From the NCBI RefSeq assembly GCF_014842255.1, contig NZ_JACYVH010000001.1, positions 662,475 through 726,474 of the forward strand: a stretch of 64,000 nucleotides of DNA, read 5' to 3'. Position numbers and translations under genes: made by a program. Below, in pieces: positions 52,159-62,324 of the stretch (the first letter of the stretch is position 1; the number at the start of each line of letters is the position of its first letter). This DNA is from Frigoribacterium sp. CFBP 13712. Lineage in GTDB: Bacteria; Actinomycetota; Actinomycetes; Actinomycetales; Microbacteriaceae. The notes beneath the pieces were generated by a model. It did no database searches and was not told the origin of the DNA. It was given only the letters and a program-made list of their open reading frames with translations.

Positions 52159-54021
52159 TCAGCTGGTCTGCTGCACCCGCAGCTCGGCGAGTCCGACGTT
52201 CCGCGTGCTCGCGCTGACCGACGTGGTCGTGAAGGCGACCGACGTCGAGGCGCGCGAGGCGAATCGGACCGTCGTCGCGCCTCCTGCGGCATCGAGGGCC
52301 GGCACGGCGACCGTGCTGCCGTCCGAGAAGGTGAGCGTGCCGCCCGTCACGTCGTCGGCGAGGTTCGGGCGATCGTGCAGCACGATCGTGTCCATCGTCA
52401 CCGGCGTCGCCCAGCGGAGCGTCAACGTCACCCCGACGCGCCCCCAGGGCGCGACCCATTCGTTCTGAGGGGCGTCGGGATAACCGCCCGCCACGCCGTC
52501 GATCGCCTTGGCGGCGGTCTGCCCGCCCGCCGCGTCGTCCCAGCTGGCGGTGGCGACGGCCCCGGTCGTCACGTCGGTCACCACGGGCGGGGTGACGACC
52601 GGCGCCGCCGTCGCCGAGCGCACCACGATCTCGGCCAGCCCGACGTTGCGGGTCGTGCTCGACACCGAGGTGACCGTCAGCACCACGGACGAGGAGGTGC
52701 GGGCCGGGAACGTCACCGTGCTCGCCGTCCCGTCGTCGGCGAGCGCCGGCACCGCCACCGTCGACCCGTCCGAGAACGAGAGGGTCGCCCCGGTGATGCG
52801 GTCGCTCGTGTTCGGCCGGTCGTGCAGCACGACCTGGTCGATGCTGCGAGCGGACGGCCAGGTCAGGGTCAGCCGGCTGCCGTCTCGACCGCCCGCGGTG
52901 GCCCATTCGGCCCGGTGGTCGCCCGGATACCCGTCGGCCACGCCGTCGATCGCCTTGACGGCGGTCTGGGAGTCGGCGGTGTTCTCGGAGCTCGCGGTGA
53001 CCGTCGCCCCGGAGGTGACGTCGTACGCCGAGAGCGGCGCATGCGGGTCGACCGGCACGGTGACGACCGGCGTGGGCGGCGTGGTGGTCACGGTGCCGAC
53101 CGTGTACTGGCGGCTGAACCACTCGCGCTCGGACCGGTTCCAGCAGGCGTCCCACCCGCCGCAGGTCGCCGGGTCGTGCTCGGCGTAGCGGAAGAAGACG
53201 TCGGCCTTGTCGAGCACCTGCGGCATGGTCAGGTTCGAGGGGCGATCGCGGATGCCGTAGCCCTGATACCCGGCGAACCCGTGCGGTGTCGCGTAGAGCC
53301 GCTGGGCGGCGTCGGTCAGATAGCCGACGACGTGGTGGTCGGGGTGATCGCCGTCGTGCATGGTGCCGAGGTGATCGAGCGTGTTCACGTTCGTCGGCTG
53401 GACCGCGGTCATCAGAGCCAGCAGCGTGGATCGCAGCGAGGCGAGGGTGTACGACGACGACCCGTCGACGGTCGTGAGGGAGTCGATCGCTCCCGTGTAG
53501 AGCGCGGTGAGGCTGGTGTCGTCCGTGCTCGGGAACCCGGCGCCGTCGGTGCCCCCGTCGGGCAGTCGCAGCGAGACGAGCTGCACGCGCGGGTCGGCAT
53601 CGAGGCGGGCGACGGCGACGGCGCGGCCGTCGACGTCGACGTTCGACGTCGTCCACGCGTCGTCGACGTGGAGGATCTCGGCGTAGGCGGCTCGCGGCCC
53701 GAGCTCGCGCTCGCGCCAGTACTGCTCGACGTGCCCGCCGTCGCCGGCCGTGACGAACACCGTCGTCACGCAGCGCCCGGCCTGCAGATCGGCCACGAGC
53801 GTCGAGCTCTGGAACAGCAGGTCGTCGTCCTGGTGCGCGACGACGTTCAGCGTGGTGCCTGCGCCGCAGCCGGTCGGGGTGAGCGGATGCGGGGCGTGCC
53901 CGGTGTCGGCGGCGACGGCCGGTGCGGCGGCGAGGAGGGCGCCGGCCAGCGTCAGCGCGACGACGACCCCGGCGACGGGAGGCGACGACGGACGGCGCAC
54001 CACGCCGCGCCGACTAGCCAC
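52159..54021 (-). CDS. Secreted PIG-L (LmbE-like) deacetylase with two discoidin-like domains
   Basis: 620 residues. Sec signal (VVALTLAGALLAAAPAVAAD). The PIG-L domain has LNVVAHQDDDLLFQSS (AHxDDD metal site, one change from AHPDD), RERELGPRAAYAEIL and GDHPDHHVVG. Two C-terminal copies of an F5/8-type-C-like module (about 340-480, 490-620), each beginning SGATVTASSENT / TGAVATASWDDA and ending TTRNVGLAEI. Probably deacetylates an extracellular glycan while the modules hold it on polysaccharide. Followed upstream by a large membrane protein gene overlapping it by 8 bp. Confidence 0.85.
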   Translation of the reverse strand: MASRRGVVRRPSSPPVAGVVVALTLAGALLAAAPAVAADTGHAPHPLTPTGCGAGTTLNVVAHQDDDLLFQSSTLVADLQAGRCVTTVFVTAGDGGHVEQYWRERELGPRAAYAEILHVDDAWTTSNVDVDGRAVAVARLDADPRVQLVSLRLPDGGTDGAGFPSTDDTSLTALYTGAIDSLTTVDGSSSYTLASLRSTLLALMTAVQPTNVNTLDHLGTMHDGDHPDHHVVGYLTDAAQRLYATPHGFAGYQGYGIRDRPSNLTMPQVLDKADVFFRYAEHDPATCGGWDACWNRSEREWFSRQYTVGTVTTTPPTPVVTVPVDPHAPLSAYDVTSGATVTASSENTADSQTAVKAIDGVADGYPGDHRAEWATAGGRDGSRLTLTWPSARSIDQVVLHDRPNTSDRITGATLSFSDGSTVAVPALADDGTASTVTFPARTSSSVVLTVTSVSSTTRNVGLAEIVVRSATAAPVVTPPVVTDVTTGAVATASWDDAAGGQTAAKAIDGVAGGYPDAPQNEWVAPWGRVGVTLTLRWATPVTMDTIVLHDRPNLADDVTGGTLTFSDGSTVAVPALDAAGGATTVRFASRASTSVAFTTTSVSASTRNVGLAELRVQQTS

Positions 54022-56323
54022 GGACGGCCTCGGGGTCGGCGAGACGGTAGAGCACGGCGGTTGGGCTCGAGTAGACGACCTGCCAGCGGTCGTCGTCGGC
54101 GAAGGCCCGCCCGAGCTCCTGGTAGTCGGCGTAGGTCTGGAACCCGTAGCGCTCGTCGTAGGCGCCCAGCACGTCCGACACCAGCACGTAGTACTCCGAT
54201 GCCTGCCAGCCGAGGGCGAACTGGCTGGTGAGCTCGCGCTCGTCCGCGACGGCGTCGTAGTCGGGGCCCGTGTCGGCGTAGCCGCCCAGCGACTCGCGGG
54301 GCACGTACTGCACCTCGTCGTACTTGGCCGTCCGTGCGCCCGGGGTCGCGTTGCCGTTGCCCGGCACGAGCAGGGCGGCGCCGAACTCGGCCTCGTCCTC
54401 GAAGGCGAGGGTGGCGCGGGTGGTGTCGACGCTGGCGACCCGGTTCCAGTCGAGGGCCGTGTTGCCGAACACGTTGACGGCGACGACGACGACGAGCGCC
54501 ACGGCGAGGGCGGTCGTGCCGAGACGGCGAGGGAGGCGGCGGGGCCAGGGCAGCATGACCGCGAGGATGCACAGCCAGGGGGCGGCGAAGAGCGTCACCC
54601 GGAAGATGCCCTCAGCGCCGTAGTTGGTGGCGATGATCAGGCTCACCGGGCTGGCTGCGGCGAGCACGAGCGCCCACTGCTGGCGGCTCTTGCGATGCAG
54701 CACGAACGACGCCAGGGCGGCGAGCCCGATGATCACGAGCACGACGGCCGGCAGACCGAACGCGAGCGTGTTGACCAGCGGCTTGCCGAGGGTTGCGCCG
54801 TCGTGCACCGGCGGTGCCGCGTTGTCGATCACGTTGCCGGCGGCGGCCGGGACCAGGAAGGTGCCGAGCACCGACCGGTTGGCCAGGGCCCAGACGACGG
54901 CGGGCGCCAGCACCAGGAGAGGGGTCCACCACGGTCGCACGAGTCGGAAGACCACGAAGACGCCGAGCGCCGCCGTGGTCAGGTACGGCGAGATCTGGTG
55001 CGTGACCGCGAGCGTCGAGCCGAGCACGAGGATGGCCGCGAGCGACCACCGGCCGAGGACTCCGGAGGCGCGGGGCCGGGCCGAGTGGGCCGGGTCGCCC
55101 GAGGCGACGAGCTCGCCGGGTGCGGCGGGTCGGCTCGTGAGGGCGAACGACGTCTCGCGCGCGGGGCGACCGGCGCCGAGCGCCAGGGCCGCGATGCACA
55201 GCGAGAGGACGATGCCGAGCGACTGCGGCGAGAAGTAGATGGTGTTGAGGGTCAGCGTGAGGGCGAAGAGACCCCCGGCGAGCCAGGCGCGGCCGTCGTC
55301 GGCGAGGAACCGGCGCGCCAGCACGGTGGCCGCGAGGGCGATCATGGGGGTGATCATCACCGGCCACCAGGTCGCCACGACCATCACGTCGCGGATGCCG
55401 GCGACGTCGGCCACCCACGCGACGCCCGAGAACAGACCCGCCCACGACTGGAAGATGTCGCGCCCCAGGGTGACTCCGCCGTCGGCCCGGATCGACTCGA
55501 TCACGCCGACGTGGCGGGCGGCGCTGACCATCGTCGGGGTGCCGTAGACGATGGCCTGCGACAGGACGACCACGCCGCTGAGCGCGAGCAGCGGCAGAGC
55601 GGGGCTCCGGTGCGTGACGAGGGCGAAGACGGTCGCCGCCACGAGCAGGGCCAGACCCGCGAACCAGCCCGGGCCCTCGAGCGAGAAGAGTCCGCCGGGG
55701 GTGGGGTCGCCCCGCACGAGCAGCGACGATCCGACGACGAGCACCAGGGCGACGGCCGTGGCGAGGGGCACCCAGGGCAGGCGGTCCGCGATGCCGGGCC
55801 GCGCCTCCTCGATGTCGACGGAGTCGGTGACCGTCTCGACGAGGCCGTCGAGTCTCGCCGCGCGGTCGAGGCCGATCGCCATGATCTCGCGGACGGTCGC
55901 CGTCGCGAGCAGCACGATCGTCGCCATGACGACCGTGGTCATCGTCCCGGCCGGCTGCCAGACGTGCGTCCGGGCCATGGCGGTGCCGATCAGCACCGTC
56001 GCCGACAGGCTCGTCACCACGGCGATCAGCGTGAACCGCGACGACCGCATCGGAGCGGCCAGCAGCACGGGGGCGATGCCGAGCTCGAGCAGCAGGAAGA
56101 CCGGCACCGCCAGCTCGCGGAGCGCCGTCGCCGGCGTGGCGAAGCCGATCCCGATGACGATGAGGGTCAGCCAGACGAGGCCGGCCGCGGCGAGCCGCCG
56201 GCCTGGCGACATCACCGCGTAGGCGTCGCGGGTCGGGACGAGGGTCGGGTGACTGCGGCTCGCGAGGTCGGGATCGGCGCTGTCGGGGCGCGCACTCGCG
56301 GGGGCAGAGTCAGCTCGGGTCAC
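54014..56323 (-). CDS. Large multispan membrane protein, GT-C-like
   Basis: 769 residues with about 14-16 hydrophobic spans. The middle holds ADGGVTLGRDIFQSWAGLFS and GIRDVMVVATWWPVMITPMI, and the C-terminal 200 residues form an extracytoplasmic domain (VQYVPRESLGGYADTGPDYD). Size and layout fit GT-C fold glycosyltransferases or polymer-assembly proteins, but no DxD-type signature is evident. Coupled to the PIG-L deacetylase gene, so both likely act on one surface polysaccharide. Confidence 0.65.
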   Translation of the reverse strand: MTRADSAPASARPDSADPDLASRSHPTLVPTRDAYAVMSPGRRLAAAGLVWLTLIVIGIGFATPATALRELAVPVFLLLELGIAPVLLAAPMRSSRFTLIAVVTSLSATVLIGTAMARTHVWQPAGTMTTVVMATIVLLATATVREIMAIGLDRAARLDGLVETVTDSVDIEEARPGIADRLPWVPLATAVALVLVVGSSLLVRGDPTPGGLFSLEGPGWFAGLALLVAATVFALVTHRSPALPLLALSGVVVLSQAIVYGTPTMVSAARHVGVIESIRADGGVTLGRDIFQSWAGLFSGVAWVADVAGIRDVMVVATWWPVMITPMIALAATVLARRFLADDGRAWLAGGLFALTLTLNTIYFSPQSLGIVLSLCIAALALGAGRPARETSFALTSRPAAPGELVASGDPAHSARPRASGVLGRWSLAAILVLGSTLAVTHQISPYLTTAALGVFVVFRLVRPWWTPLLVLAPAVVWALANRSVLGTFLVPAAAGNVIDNAAPPVHDGATLGKPLVNTLAFGLPAVVLVIIGLAALASFVLHRKSRQQWALVLAAASPVSLIIATNYGAEGIFRVTLFAAPWLCILAVMLPWPRRLPRRLGTTALAVALVVVVAVNVFGNTALDWNRVASVDTTRATLAFEDEAEFGAALLVPGNGNATPGARTAKYDEVQYVPRESLGGYADTGPDYDAVADERELTSQFALGWQASEYYVLVSDVLGAYDERYGFQTYADYQELGRAFADDDRWQVVYSSPTAVLYRLADPEAVRG

Positions 56324-56730
56324 GAGTGATCTCCAGTGGGTAGCCGCCGACCATCACGGGTGGCGCGCTCGACCGACGGAGCCGTCTGACCCTGGGTGGG
56401 GGTCGCCTCGTCGGCGGGGTGGAAGAGCGCCGGGTTCGGGTCGGCGTGATTCGGGTTGCCGCCTCGCCCTCGGGTGTCGGGCGTGGCGGGTCCGTTCAGA
56501 GTAACTTGCGCTCTGCTCCCCGCGATACGCAGGGGCCGTACATCGACAGGGTGAACAGTGGACTACGCGTCGACCTCCCGGCGGGTGCCCCTCGATCGGG
56601 GGGTGCCTCGTTCGACGGGGGTCGCCTTGACCCGCGCGACGTCGCGGGCGATGATCGTTCGATCGTTCCGACGCGTCGGGTTCACCCGCGCCCGCCTCGG
56701 CGACGATCGCTACCCGAAGGAACCGACGAC
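56324..56730. other. Divergent upstream region of the membrane protein and GH16 genes
   Basis: No gene supported; open frames on + strand continue into the GH16 gene but lack family similarity and a ribosome-binding site. No clear operator seen. Confidence 0.5.
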
Positions 56731-57753
56731 GTGCCTACCACCGAGAGAACCCGAGCGTCCTCTCGACGACGGCGGACGCGCGTCGCCGTCACCACGGTGG
56801 TCGTCCTCTCGGTCGTGGCGCTGGTCGGGCTGCCGATGATCGTCCTCGGCGAGGACTCCGGCGCCGTCACCCCGTGGAGCACCGACGGGGCGTCCGCCCC
56901 GGTGGCCCCCGTGCCGAGCGACGCGCCGACGTCGTACTCCCCCGCCGACCCTTCCGACACGGGCACCGCGCCTCCGGCGGGCGGGGTGCCATCCGCCCCG
57001 CACCTTGACATGTCGGCCGACGCCCCCGGTTCGGCGTCCACCGCCGACACGGCGTCCCCGAGCGGCGAGGCCGCACCCGTCGGCGACCTGCCGGGGTGGA
57101 GGCAGATCTTCGTCGACGACTTCGACACCCCGGTCGCCCGTGGGTCGTTCCCCGGGCCGTACGCGGACTCGTGGCTGCCGTACGACGGCTTCACCGACAC
57201 CAACGACAACGGCACGTACCGGGCCGGCGCGATCTCCGTCGCCGACGGCATGCTGTCGCTCGGCGTCTCGGCCCTCGGCGACGAGGTCACGTCGTCGGCC
57301 GTCGTGCCGCTGGTCGACGGCGAATGGGGCGGGCAGACCCACGGCCGCTACAGCGTGCGCCTGCGCGCCGACCCCGTCGAGGGCTACAGCGCGGCGTTCC
57401 TGCTCTGGAGCGACGAGAACGACTGGGACGACGGCGAGATCGACTTCCCCGAGGGTCACCTCGACAAGGAGGTCAGGGCCTACAACCACAAGCTCGGCGA
57501 CCCGTCCGAGAACTCGTTCGACCGCCGCACGGCCGTGCCGTTCAGCGAATGGCACACCTACACGATCGAATGGGGCCCCGACGAGATCGCCTTCCAGATC
57601 GACGGAGTCACCATCGGCACCACCCGCAGCGACATCCCCACGGCCAAGATGCACTGGGTGATGCAGATCGAGACCCTCAAGAGCGCCCCGCCGGACGGCG
57701 CGCAGGGCGCCGTCCACATCGACTGGGCCACGATCTACCGCTACGACGGCTGA
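56731..57753 (+). CDS. Membrane-anchored GH16 family glycoside hydrolase
   Basis: 340 residues from GTG 56731 with GAAGGA upstream. Basic start (RRRRTRVAV), a signal anchor (TTVVVLSVVALVGLPMIVLG), a Pro/Ser/Thr linker of about 75 residues, then the catalytic domain. WRQIFVDDFDTPV opens it, and DDGEIDFPEGHL (about 234-245) is the GH16 E-I-D-x-x-E motif with nucleophile and acid/base Glu. EWGPDEIAFQIDGVTIGTTR follows. Probably an endo-beta-glucanase or polymer-trimming enzyme for the polysaccharide made by neighbouring genes. Overlaps the convergent GT4 gene by 13 bp. Confidence 0.88.
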   Translation: MPTTERTRASSRRRRTRVAVTTVVVLSVVALVGLPMIVLGEDSGAVTPWSTDGASAPVAPVPSDAPTSYSPADPSDTGTAPPAGGVPSAPHLDMSADAPGSASTADTASPSGEAAPVGDLPGWRQIFVDDFDTPVARGSFPGPYADSWLPYDGFTDTNDNGTYRAGAISVADGMLSLGVSALGDEVTSSAVVPLVDGEWGGQTHGRYSVRLRADPVEGYSAAFLLWSDENDWDDGEIDFPEGHLDKEVRAYNHKLGDPSENSFDRRTAVPFSEWHTYTIEWGPDEIAFQIDGVTIGTTRSDIPTAKMHWVMQIETLKSAPPDGAQGAVHIDWATIYRYDG

Positions 57754-58979
57754 GCGGCTCCCCGGCTGCGCCCGCCCGCTCGACGACGGGCCCGCCGCCC
57801 CGGGCCCCGACGGCGGGCGTGCGCCGTCAGCACGGCCTCGAGGGCGTCGATGTGCTGCTCGTGGGGGAACCCCTCGGCGACCCGGTCACGGCAGCGCTCG
57901 CCCAGACCGGGGTCGTCGTGCCGCCAGTCGAGCACCGACGCGATGCGGGCGGCGAGGTCGAGCGGATCGGCCGGGCGCACGAGCAGGCCGGCGAACTCGC
58001 CCGAGAGCACCTCGGAGACCGCCCCGACGTCGGTGCCGACGGCCGGTCGCCCCGTCGACATGGCCTCGATCAGCACGCGACCGAAGGCCTCGGGCAGATG
58101 CGAGGCCATGACCACGAGGTCGGCGGCGTGCAGCAGCGGGACGACGTCGCGCCGGGCGTCGAGCAGACGGTACGACCCCTCGGGCAGACCGGCCAGAGCC
58201 TCGAGCACCTCGGGTTCGACCGGTGCCGGCCCCGCCAGCACGAGCACCGCGCGCTCGGGGTCGAGGGCGAGCCCGCGCCAGGCCTCGACGAGCGTCAGCA
58301 CGCCCTTCTCGACCGACAGTCTCCCGTAGCTCAGCACCACGCGGGCTCCGGGGGCGATGCCCAGTCCGAGGTCGAGACGGGCGCTCTCGAGCTCCGCCGC
58401 GCCTCCTCGGGGGTACTCGTCGGCGGAGACGGCGTTGTGCACCACGGTGATGCGCTCGGGCGAGATCCCGGCGGCGACCCAGAGGGTCTTCATGAACTCG
58501 GAGACGGCGACGAAGTGCGCGACCCCCGTCATCACCAGCCGGGTGCGGTGGAAGTTCGGCGCGTGGTGCAGGTGGCAGACGATCGGCAGCCCGGCCCAGC
58601 GCGCCGCGAGCTGCGCCCAGACGATCTGCTCGGGGCGGTTCAGCCACAGCACGTCGGAGGCGAGGCTCCGCGCCCGTGCGATCGACGGTGCGAAGCGCCG
58701 CAGATCGCGGAGCACGCTCGACCGGTCGACGTCGAACGGGTACGGCCCGATCGGCTCGACCCCGACGGACGCGTACTCGGCACGCTGCACGCCGTCGTGG
58801 TGGAACAGCACGTCGACGCGGTGACCGCGACCCACGAGGCCCACGGTGTCCTGCAGCATGCAGAGCTCGACGCCGCCGACCGGTCGCAGCCGCTCGGCGG
58901 TCGTCAGCACCCTCAGGGGCGTCGACGACCCGGCTCGCGGTCCCGCCGGATCCGGGCGGAGCCGAGGAGGCGCGGTCAC
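57741..58979 (-). CDS. Glycosyltransferase family 4
   Basis: 412 residues, GTG start overlapping the GT2 stop (GTGA). GT-B fold: LRVLTTAERLRPVGGVELCM, GLPIVCHLHHAPN, VVHNAVSADEYPRG, VVLSYGRLSVEKGVLTLVEA, and the donor-site EX7E-like HLPEAFGRVLIEAMSTGRPA. Transfers a sugar from a nucleotide donor on the cytoplasmic side. Last gene of the flippase-GT2-GT4 operon. Confidence 0.88.
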   Translation of the reverse strand: MTAPPRLRPDPAGPRAGSSTPLRVLTTAERLRPVGGVELCMLQDTVGLVGRGHRVDVLFHHDGVQRAEYASVGVEPIGPYPFDVDRSSVLRDLRRFAPSIARARSLASDVLWLNRPEQIVWAQLAARWAGLPIVCHLHHAPNFHRTRLVMTGVAHFVAVSEFMKTLWVAAGISPERITVVHNAVSADEYPRGGAAELESARLDLGLGIAPGARVVLSYGRLSVEKGVLTLVEAWRGLALDPERAVLVLAGPAPVEPEVLEALAGLPEGSYRLLDARRDVVPLLHAADLVVMASHLPEAFGRVLIEAMSTGRPAVGTDVGAVSEVLSGEFAGLLVRPADPLDLAARIASVLDWRHDDPGLGERCRDRVAEGFPHEQHIDALEAVLTAHARRRGPGRRARRRAGGRSRGAAQPS

Positions 58980-60334
58980 GATCGCACGGCCACCGGCGCA
59001 TCGGCCGGGCGCACGGCGATCGCACGTGCGAGTCGCCGGCTCCGCAGGTAGGCGAGCGGCCCCTTGGGGTAGTCCCGCAGCTCGTTCAGCACGAGCGACC
59101 GGGGGTACTCGTCTTCGAGTCCGGCGGGGCGGCTCTCGGCGGCGTCGGACGCGCCTCCTCCGATGCGGGAGAGACTCTGCGCCGCCATCGACCGCACGGC
59201 GAGGGGCAGCTGCCAGGCCAGCCCCGCGATGTGACGGCGGTCGCCGAGCACGAGCGAGGTGAGCATGGCGGTGAAGCCCAGCCCGTTGCCCCGCAGCTGC
59301 TTGAGCAGCTCGTCGGTGCCGCGACGGTGACGGTGGTGCACGATCGCGGCCGGTTCGTAGGCGATGCGGCCGCCCGTCCAGAGGACCCCGATGAACGCGG
59401 CGAGGTCCTCGCCGCCGCGGGCGGGCGTGCCCGTGCCGAGGGCCAGGTCGAAGCCGCCGATCCGCTCGAGCGCGCTCCGCCGGAACGACATGTTGGCCCC
59501 GGCGCCGTACGCGCCGACGCCGTAGACCGCGAAGCGGCGCACCACCTCGCCGTCGTCGACGACCGTGATCCGCGCCCCGCGCACCAGGCGCGACGCCGGG
59601 CGTTCCGCGTCGAGCACGAGCGGTCGCCAGGTCCGCTCGCCGCTGAAGCCGCCGTAGTAGCGCTCGAACCAGATCTGGGCCGGGGTGTCGAGCTCGGCGG
59701 GGAGGATCAGACCGGTGACGGCGTCGACCCGGGGGTCGTCGACGAAGCGCTGGGCGAGCTCGCGCAGCCAGTTCGGCTCGACCCGCACGTCGTCGTCGGT
59801 GAAGACGATGATGTCGCCCCGGGCCGCGGCGACGCCGGCGTTCCGCCCGGCCGAGATGCCCTTGCGGGGCTCGTGGATCGCACGGACCCGGTCGCGACCC
59901 GCCACGAGCCCGGGCAGGACGTCGTCGGACGGGAGCACGGGCCGGTTGTCGACGATCAGGAACTCGACGTCGGGGTAGTCGACGTCCGCGAAGCCGTCGA
60001 GCATGAGCTCGAGGTCCTCCCGCCGACCGACGATCGTCGACACGACGACGGTGACGGCGGGGAGGCGGTCGTCCGGGAGGCGCGGCGGGCGCGACGCCTC
60101 GTAGCGGACCGAGTCGTCGCGCAGATCGGTGAGCGGCGTCAGGGCCGTGCGCGCCGCGGCCGGGTCGTCGGTGAGCATGACGTCGGCCACGCCGACGGGG
60201 AGACCCCGCCAGGTGCCGAACACCATGGCCGAGTCGTACCGGTCGTCGGCCACCAGGTCGGGGAGCGGCTCGGCGAGGTCGAGGACGACGACCCGGCGCG
60301 GGGCCGGTTCGACGACCTGGGGGCGGCGGGTCAT
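58976..60334 (-). CDS. Glycosyltransferase family 2
   Basis: 452 residues. A leader domain of about 90 residues precedes the GT-A core: VTVVVSTIVGRREDLELMLD, PDVEFLIVDNRP, GISAGRNAGVAAARGDIIVF and TDDDVRVEPNWL (DxD-like). GAGANMSFRRSALERIGGFD follows. Start ATG overlaps the flippase stop (ATGA) and its stop overlaps the GT4 start, so all three genes are translationally coupled. Confidence 0.88.
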   Translation of the reverse strand: MTRRPQVVEPAPRRVVVLDLAEPLPDLVADDRYDSAMVFGTWRGLPVGVADVMLTDDPAAARTALTPLTDLRDDSVRYEASRPPRLPDDRLPAVTVVVSTIVGRREDLELMLDGFADVDYPDVEFLIVDNRPVLPSDDVLPGLVAGRDRVRAIHEPRKGISAGRNAGVAAARGDIIVFTDDDVRVEPNWLRELAQRFVDDPRVDAVTGLILPAELDTPAQIWFERYYGGFSGERTWRPLVLDAERPASRLVRGARITVVDDGEVVRRFAVYGVGAYGAGANMSFRRSALERIGGFDLALGTGTPARGGEDLAAFIGVLWTGGRIAYEPAAIVHHRHRRGTDELLKQLRGNGLGFTAMLTSLVLGDRRHIAGLAWQLPLAVRSMAAQSLSRIGGGASDAAESRPAGLEDEYPRSLVLNELRDYPKGPLAYLRSRRLARAIAVRPADAPVAVRS

Positions 60335-62067
60335 GAGGTCTCCTGGTCGTGGCGTGATCGGTGCGCGGGCATGGCGGCGACGGGGTCGTCGAGTGCTGGG
60401 TCGTCGAGGGCGGGAGCTTCGGGTGCGGGGGCCTCGGGTGCGGGGGCCTCGGCGGCGTCCTCGGCGACGACCTCCGGGGGGCGGCGGGCGGCGGCGAGAC
60501 GGCGGAGGAACCACGGCAGGCAGGCCAGCGCGACGATGCAGCGCCCGATGTTCCACTCGAGGGTCTGCGGCAGCGCGATGGTCGCCGCGGCGACGACCAC
60601 GCTCGCCAGCACGGTGAGCAGGAGTCCGACCGGGGCGCCGTGCCACGCGACGCGCTTCGGCAGGACGACGAGCTGCAGGCCCGCGAGGACGGAGTAGGCG
60701 ATGACGGTCGCGACGGCCGCGCCGAGGATGCCGAGCGGCGGCACCAGCAGGAGGTTCAGGCCGACGTTGGCCGCCGCCGCGACGCCGGTGATGACGCCGA
60801 GGGTCTTGGCCCGCCGCTCGATGGTCAGCAGGCGGCCGCTCGCGCCGCCCGCGGTCGCCGGGTAGGCCGTCAGCGCCACGACGAAGACGACGATGGTGAG
60901 ACTCGACGGGTCGAAGCTCGCCGGCACGAGGATCGGCATCGCGAAGGGGGTCACGAGAGTCAGGGCGACGATGATCGGGTTCAGCAGACGGTAGATCTCG
61001 TTGCGCGCCGTCATCGCGAGCGCGAACCGGGCCGTCTCGTCGCGCATCTTCGCGAAGTGCGGCGCCCACGCGCTGTTGGTGAACGAGAGCAGCAGGATCA
61101 CCGACGAGCCGACCACGTACGCGACCTGGTACTGACCGACCGCGTCGGGGCCCATCAGCCGCTGCAGCACGATGCGGTCGCCGGCGTTCAGGACGAAGTA
61201 CGCCAGGCTCGCCAGGGCGAGCGGCACGCCGAACGAGAGGGCGCGCTTCGCGACCGGCCCGTTCACCAGACCGCCGATCAGCGGTCGGGTGAAGCAGAGC
61301 CCGATCACCATGGCCAGGGTCTGGCTGATGACGCTGCCCCACGCGTAGGTGAGCGCGCCGCCGCCGAGGGCCAGCAGCAGGGTCAAGCCGATCGCCTGGC
61401 CTCCTACGGCCGACACGATGCTCGTCGTGGCGAACGCCCGGAAGCGGTCTTCGGCGAGCAGCAGGGCGAGCATCACCTGGACGGCCGCCGACGGGGCAGC
61501 CCACAGCAGGACGACCAGGAGCAGGTCGTGCTCGCTGCCGAAGCCGAGCGCTCCGGCCCAGAACGGCACGGTGAGAACGGCCGCCGCGGTGGCGACGAAC
61601 GAGATGACGAGGCCGACGGCGACGAGCCCTCGGGCATTTCGGGCATCGCCGTCCTCCGCGTGCTGCAGCACGAGAGCCTGGTCGAGACCGAGCAGCGCCA
61701 GCACGCTGAGCACCTGGAAGATCGCCTGCGCGGTCGAGAAGGCGCCGAAGTCGGTGACGCCGAGCAGGTGGGCCAGCACCGGCGAGACCACCGTGCCGAC
61801 GACCAGCTGCAGCGACCAGATGATCACGTACAGCAGACCGCGCCCGAAGAGCCGCGACTGGTCCGGGGCGGCGGGGGCGGCGTCCGGGCCCGGCGACCCG
61901 ATGCTCGGGGTCGGGTCGGCGACCGGCGGCGGGTCGAAGACCGGCATTCCGGCCACCGGTGACGCAGCCGACGGGCGCGGATCGGGTTCGGCGGCGTGCC
62001 GGGGCGAGGTCGGGGGCAGCCGGGTCTCGGCGGGGTCGTCGGGTCTCTCGGGCGGGGCTGACCGCAT
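60331..62067 (-). CDS. Polysaccharide flippase (Wzx/MATE-like, MOP superfamily)
   Basis: 578 residues. About 13-14 spans between residues 75 and 520 (LFGRGLLYVIIWSLQLVVGT at the start, ALSFGVPLALASLAYFVLNA midway). Pro-rich cytoplasmic N-terminus (first 70) and a repetitive C-terminus (EAPAPEAPAPEAPALDDPAL) encoded by tandem DNA repeats at about 60400-60450. Moves lipid-linked glycan units across the membrane for the GT2/GT4 products. Confidence 0.85.
   Translation of the reverse strand: MRSAPPERPDDPAETRLPPTSPRHAAEPDPRPSAASPVAGMPVFDPPPVADPTPSIGSPGPDAAPAAPDQSRLFGRGLLYVIIWSLQLVVGTVVSPVLAHLLGVTDFGAFSTAQAIFQVLSVLALLGLDQALVLQHAEDGDARNARGLVAVGLVISFVATAAAVLTVPFWAGALGFGSEHDLLLVVLLWAAPSAAVQVMLALLLAEDRFRAFATTSIVSAVGGQAIGLTLLLALGGGALTYAWGSVISQTLAMVIGLCFTRPLIGGLVNGPVAKRALSFGVPLALASLAYFVLNAGDRIVLQRLMGPDAVGQYQVAYVVGSSVILLLSFTNSAWAPHFAKMRDETARFALAMTARNEIYRLLNPIIVALTLVTPFAMPILVPASFDPSSLTIVVFVVALTAYPATAGGASGRLLTIERRAKTLGVITGVAAAANVGLNLLLVPPLGILGAAVATVIAYSVLAGLQLVVLPKRVAWHGAPVGLLLTVLASVVVAAATIALPQTLEWNIGRCIVALACLPWFLRRLAAARRPPEVVAEDAAEAPAPEAPAPEAPALDDPALDDPVAAMPAHRSRHDQETS
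60400..60455. repeat. Tandem repeats in the flippase 3' end
   Basis: Two consecutive GGTGCGGGGGCCTCG-type units, preceded by two GGGTCGTCGAG-type units, encode the EAPAP and ALDDP repeats. Likely variable in copy number between strains. Confidence 0.6.
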
Positions 62068-62324
62068 GGGTGGTGTCCTGTCAGGTTCGGGTCCTGGACG
62101 CAGCCTGCCGGACGCTTCGGGGCGCGTCGGCGTCGTCGACCGGGCCGAGGGGTAAGCGAGCCTGGTCGAGCGTCGAAGACTGAAGCTATCTCATGGTCGA
62201 GCGTCGGACAATGCCGCGTCCGGGGTGCGCGAGCGCCGCGTGGCGGCCCGCTCACCCGGTCTCACCCGCGGGTGCCCTGACTCCCGTGCGACCCCGCTGA
62301 GCTGCGGGTCAGCGGATCGTCGGG

